Shown one piece after another: positions 4,957 through 6,415 of a DNA stretch of 6,415 nucleotides. How positions within the stretch are numbered: position 1 is the stretch's first letter; each line of letters starts with the position of its first letter. Below the pieces are notes generated by a model. The model searched no databases, was not told where the DNA came from, and saw only the letters and a list, made by a program, of their open reading frames with translations. The DNA comes from Candidatus Aminicenantota bacterium (GTDB taxonomy: Bacteria > Acidobacteriota > Aminicenantia > Aminicenantales > JAFGBC01), in contig JAFGBC010000281.1 of the NCBI GenBank assembly GCA_016933355.1, positions 1 to 6,415 on the forward strand, given 5' to 3'. The position numbers and the translations under genes are program-made.

Positions 4957-5782
4957 AGACGATGCTCTTCAGGCCCCATTCGGCCTTGCGCCGGACCTCG
5001 GGGGCGAGATCCTCGTTTTCGATCAGGCTCCTGAGCGCCTCGGCCGCCCGGTCCTCCTTGATGTCGGCGAGGAGGTTGATGAGGGCGACCTGGATGACCG
5101 GCGACGTCTGCCGCGACAGGGATCGGACGAGGCCCTCCCTCACGCCCGGGGCGTCGCGGAAGAGATAGAGCGCGTCGGCGGCGGCCAGGCGCACGTTCGT
5201 GCTCGGGTCTTCGTCGAGCGTCTGGAGCAGGGCTTCGAGGGTGCGGGGGCTCGGATTCGTGACGCGGGCGGCGAAGCTGAGCCCGCTCAACCGGTCGCTC
5301 GAAGACGGCCGCTCCAGGAGGGACAGCGAGACCGTCTGCCGCATCTCGTGGACCTCGGCCTCGAGCTGGGCGACACGGGCGCCGCCCCGCGCTTCGGGCT
5401 TGAGGAACACCCCGGCCAGATACCCGGCCGCGAGCAGCGAAGCGGCCAGCGCCGCCCGCGCGGCCGGGACCGGGATAAGGGACCGCCAGGCCGAGAGACG
5501 GAACGCCCGCTTCGGAGCGACCCGGGCGGCGGCCGAAGGCGCGCTCCCGGCTTGGATCTCCTTCTGGCTCTCGAGCATGGCGTAGAAGCGGGTCCTCAGC
5601 TCCGGCGAGGGCTTTCGCTCGGGAAGGACTCCGAGCTTCGTCCAGGCCAGGGACATGGCCTCGAGCTCCTCGCGGCAAGAGGCGCAGGATGCGATGTGCG
5701 CTTCGACCGCGCGACGGAGGCCGTCGTCGGCGTCTCCCGTCAGGTAGTCGACGAAGCGGTCCTGAAGGTCTCGGCAATTCAT
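4955..5782 (-). CDS. Membrane anti-sigma factor: zf-HC2 domain, one transmembrane helix, C-terminal HEAT-type repeats
   Basis: A 275-residue protein. Residues 1-42 form a zf-HC2 (ZAS-type) anti-sigma domain: C3, then H29-x3-C33-x2-C36, the zinc ligands that hold the partner sigma factor in the cytoplasm. A hydrophobic helix follows at about 106-127 with basic residues before it, consistent with cytoplasmic N-terminus and exported C-terminus. Residues 132-157 look like a short coiled coil. The rest (about 163-275) is made of paired helices typical of HEAT-type repeats, for example NVRLAAADALYLF, PVIQVALINLLADI and EVRRKAEWGLKSI. This would form a protein-binding solenoid on the outer side of the membrane. 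The start at 5782 is chosen because AAGGAG lies 7 nt upstream, the ATG overlaps the sigma stop as ATGA, and the zinc domain begins at once. The frame stays open for 87 more codons, but that Arg/Pro-rich stretch is a shadow of the sigma gene. Role is firm for the N-terminus; the ligand of the HEAT part is unknown. Confidence 0.88.
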   Translation of the reverse strand: MNCRDLQDRFVDYLTGDADDGLRRAVEAHIASCASCREELEAMSLAWTKLGVLPERKPSPELRTRFYAMLESQKEIQAGSAPSAAARVAPKRAFRLSAWRSLIPVPAARAALAASLLAAGYLAGVFLKPEARGGARVAQLEAEVHEMRQTVSLSLLERPSSSDRLSGLSFAARVTNPSPRTLEALLQTLDEDPSTNVRLAAADALYLFRDAPGVREGLVRSLSRQTSPVIQVALINLLADIKEDRAAEALRSLIENEDLAPEVRRKAEWGLKSIV

Positions 5783-6342
5783 GGCGTGACTCCTTGCTGG
5801 AGGGCGGCGTAAGCCCGGCCCAGGTCCTTGAGGGCGCGGTGGACGATGGTCTTGACGGTGCCCTCGCTGCAGCCCTGGAGCTCGGCGATCTCGCGGTACC
5901 TGAGGTTTCGGAACCGGCTCAAGAGCAGGACCTCCCGCTTGGTCGCGGGAAGGGAATCGAGGGCTTTTCGGATCAGGGCCTGCTCCCGGCTCGTCTCCAG
6001 GGCTTCCGCCGGGCCGGCCCCTGGGGCGGCGGCTTCGGTCCACTGGTCGTCGAGCGGGAGCAGGTCCCTGTCGCGGCGCCGGCGGAGGTGGTCGATATGG
6101 GCGTTCCGCGCGATCTGGTACATCCAGACCGTGAACGAGCCCGGCGGCTGGTAGGTCGCCCTATACTTCAGGATGCGGACGAAGACGTCCTGGACGAGGT
6201 CCTCGCTGGCCGCGGCGTTGCCGGTCAGCCGCAGGAAGAAGTTGAACAGGGAGAGGTGGTGCCGCTCGAAGAGGATGGCCAGTTTCTCGACCTCGCCGTC
6301 GCGGACGGCGGTCATGATCGGGCTGTCGTCGTGATGAGCCAT
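5779..6342 (-). CDS. ECF-type RNA polymerase sigma factor (sigma70 family, RpoE-like)
   Basis: The 187-residue protein has the two-domain layout of group IV (extracytoplasmic function) sigma factors. Region 2 spans about 24-90, with the core-binding motif SEDLVQDVFVRIL (46-58) and the -10-recognition segment FTVWMYQIARNAHIDHLRRRR (70-90). A variable linker runs from about 91 to 120. Region 4 covers about 122-175, with DSLPATKREVLLL and the helix-turn-helix REIAELQGCSEGTVKTIVHRAL (150-171) that reads the -35 element. Regions 1 and 3 are absent, as expected. It directs RNA polymerase to a small stress or surface regulon and should be held inactive by the anti-sigma encoded immediately downstream with a 4-bp overlap. 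The ATG at 6342 has only a weak ribosome site; ATG at 6315 (M10) is possible but has none visible. An ECF-like promoter upstream suggests self-activation. It is the first gene of a four-gene operon ending at the terminator at 3057-3087. Confidence 0.95.
   Translation of the reverse strand: MAHHDDSPIMTAVRDGEVEKLAILFERHHLSLFNFFLRLTGNAAASEDLVQDVFVRILKYRATYQPPGSFTVWMYQIARNAHIDHLRRRRDRDLLPLDDQWTEAAAPGAGPAEALETSREQALIRKALDSLPATKREVLLLSRFRNLRYREIAELQGCSEGTVKTIVHRALKDLGRAYAALQQGVTP
5790..5795 (-). promoter_or_regulatory. Ribosome binding site deciding the anti-sigma start
   Basis: Minus-strand AAGGAG is 7 nt before the ATG at 5782, inside the end of the sigma gene. With the ATGA stop-start overlap (5782-5779) it supports the short 275-residue form over the longer open frame reaching to 6043, and implies coupled, roughly matched synthesis of sigma and anti-sigma. 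Confidence 0.8.
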
Positions 6343-6379
6343 GGGCGTTCCGTGCGCTCCGTGTCCTTTCAGGGGGATA

Positions 6380-6405
6380 TACTCGGATTATAGCCGAAGG
6401 TTACA
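6380..6405 (-). promoter_or_regulatory. Candidate ECF-type (autoregulatory) promoter of the sigma operon, overlapping a TATAAT box
   Basis: On the minus strand TGTAAC (6405-6400) and AGTA (6383-6380) are separated by 16 bp, resembling the TGAAAC-N16-CGTA layout known for several ECF sigma factors. Transcription would start about 30 nt before the ATG at 6342. A perfect TATAAT (6392-6387) lies inside the spacer and could be a housekeeping -10 box. Its -35 would fall at the window edge (6410-6415), where GCGAAT is a poor match. Either or both may be used. Confidence 0.4.
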
Positions 6406-6415
6406 AATCATTCGC

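Noticed and set aside
4042..5034. A 330-codon plus-strand open frame opposite the proximal DUF4097 gene
   Set aside because: It is the complement of a gene with a signal peptide, repeat motifs and a strong ribosome site. Its Asp/Val/Ala-rich product has no recognisable domain and no good ribosome site.
5783..6043. An 87-codon N-terminal extension of the anti-sigma frame
   Set aside because: It lies wholly inside the sigma factor gene in another frame and encodes Arg/Pro-rich sequence. The ribosome site and ATGA overlap at 5782, plus the zinc-finger domain beginning there, mark the real start.

Overview
This is a 6.4 kb window of GC-rich bacterial chromosome, densely packed with genes. It shows no sign of mobile elements, CRISPR arrays, tRNA or rRNA. 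The high GC content, strong GGAGG-type ribosome binding sites, and an ECF sigma / zinc-finger anti-sigma / DUF4097 cluster suggest an Acidobacteriota- or Aminicenantes-like bacterium (possibly metagenome-derived). That placement is an inference from gene style only and is not firm.

Left part, + strand. Bases 1-375 hold the C-terminal third of an enolase-superfamily enzyme of the o-succinylbenzoate synthase / N-acylamino acid racemase group; its start lies outside the window. After a 116-bp gap with a good sigma70-type promoter comes a two-gene unit (492-2069). It encodes a sulfide:quinone oxidoreductase-like flavoprotein and, 18 bp later, a small DsrC/TusE-family sulfur-carrier protein. The carrier keeps the penultimate C-terminal cysteine but has alanine at the second (CysB) position. 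Together they look like a sulfide-oxidation or sulfane-sulfur-handling module, with the flavoprotein generating sulfane sulfur and the carrier accepting it.

Middle, - strand. A monocistronic amidinotransferase-fold hydrolase (DDAH/arginine deiminase-like, 2090-2971) converges on the sulfur unit with only 20 bp between stop codons. It has its own near-consensus promoter (TTGACC, 17 bp, TATAAT), which sits so close to the first ATG that the true start is uncertain.

Right part, - strand, read from right to left (6342 to 3057). This is a four-gene transcription unit: an ECF sigma factor; a membrane anti-sigma factor with an N-terminal zinc-finger domain, one transmembrane helix and C-terminal HEAT-type repeats; and two exported DUF4097 beta-strand-repeat proteins. 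The first two genes share an ATGA overlap. The other junctions are 13 and 18 bp, each with a strong ribosome binding site. The unit ends in a textbook intrinsic terminator (9-bp stem, T9). An ECF-like promoter motif lies just upstream of the sigma gene, suggesting autoregulation. The natural reading is a cell-surface signalling system in which the HEAT domain outside the membrane senses something, possibly through the two exported proteins, and releases the sigma factor. This HEAT-bearing anti-sigma plus paired DUF4097 arrangement is the most interesting content of the window.
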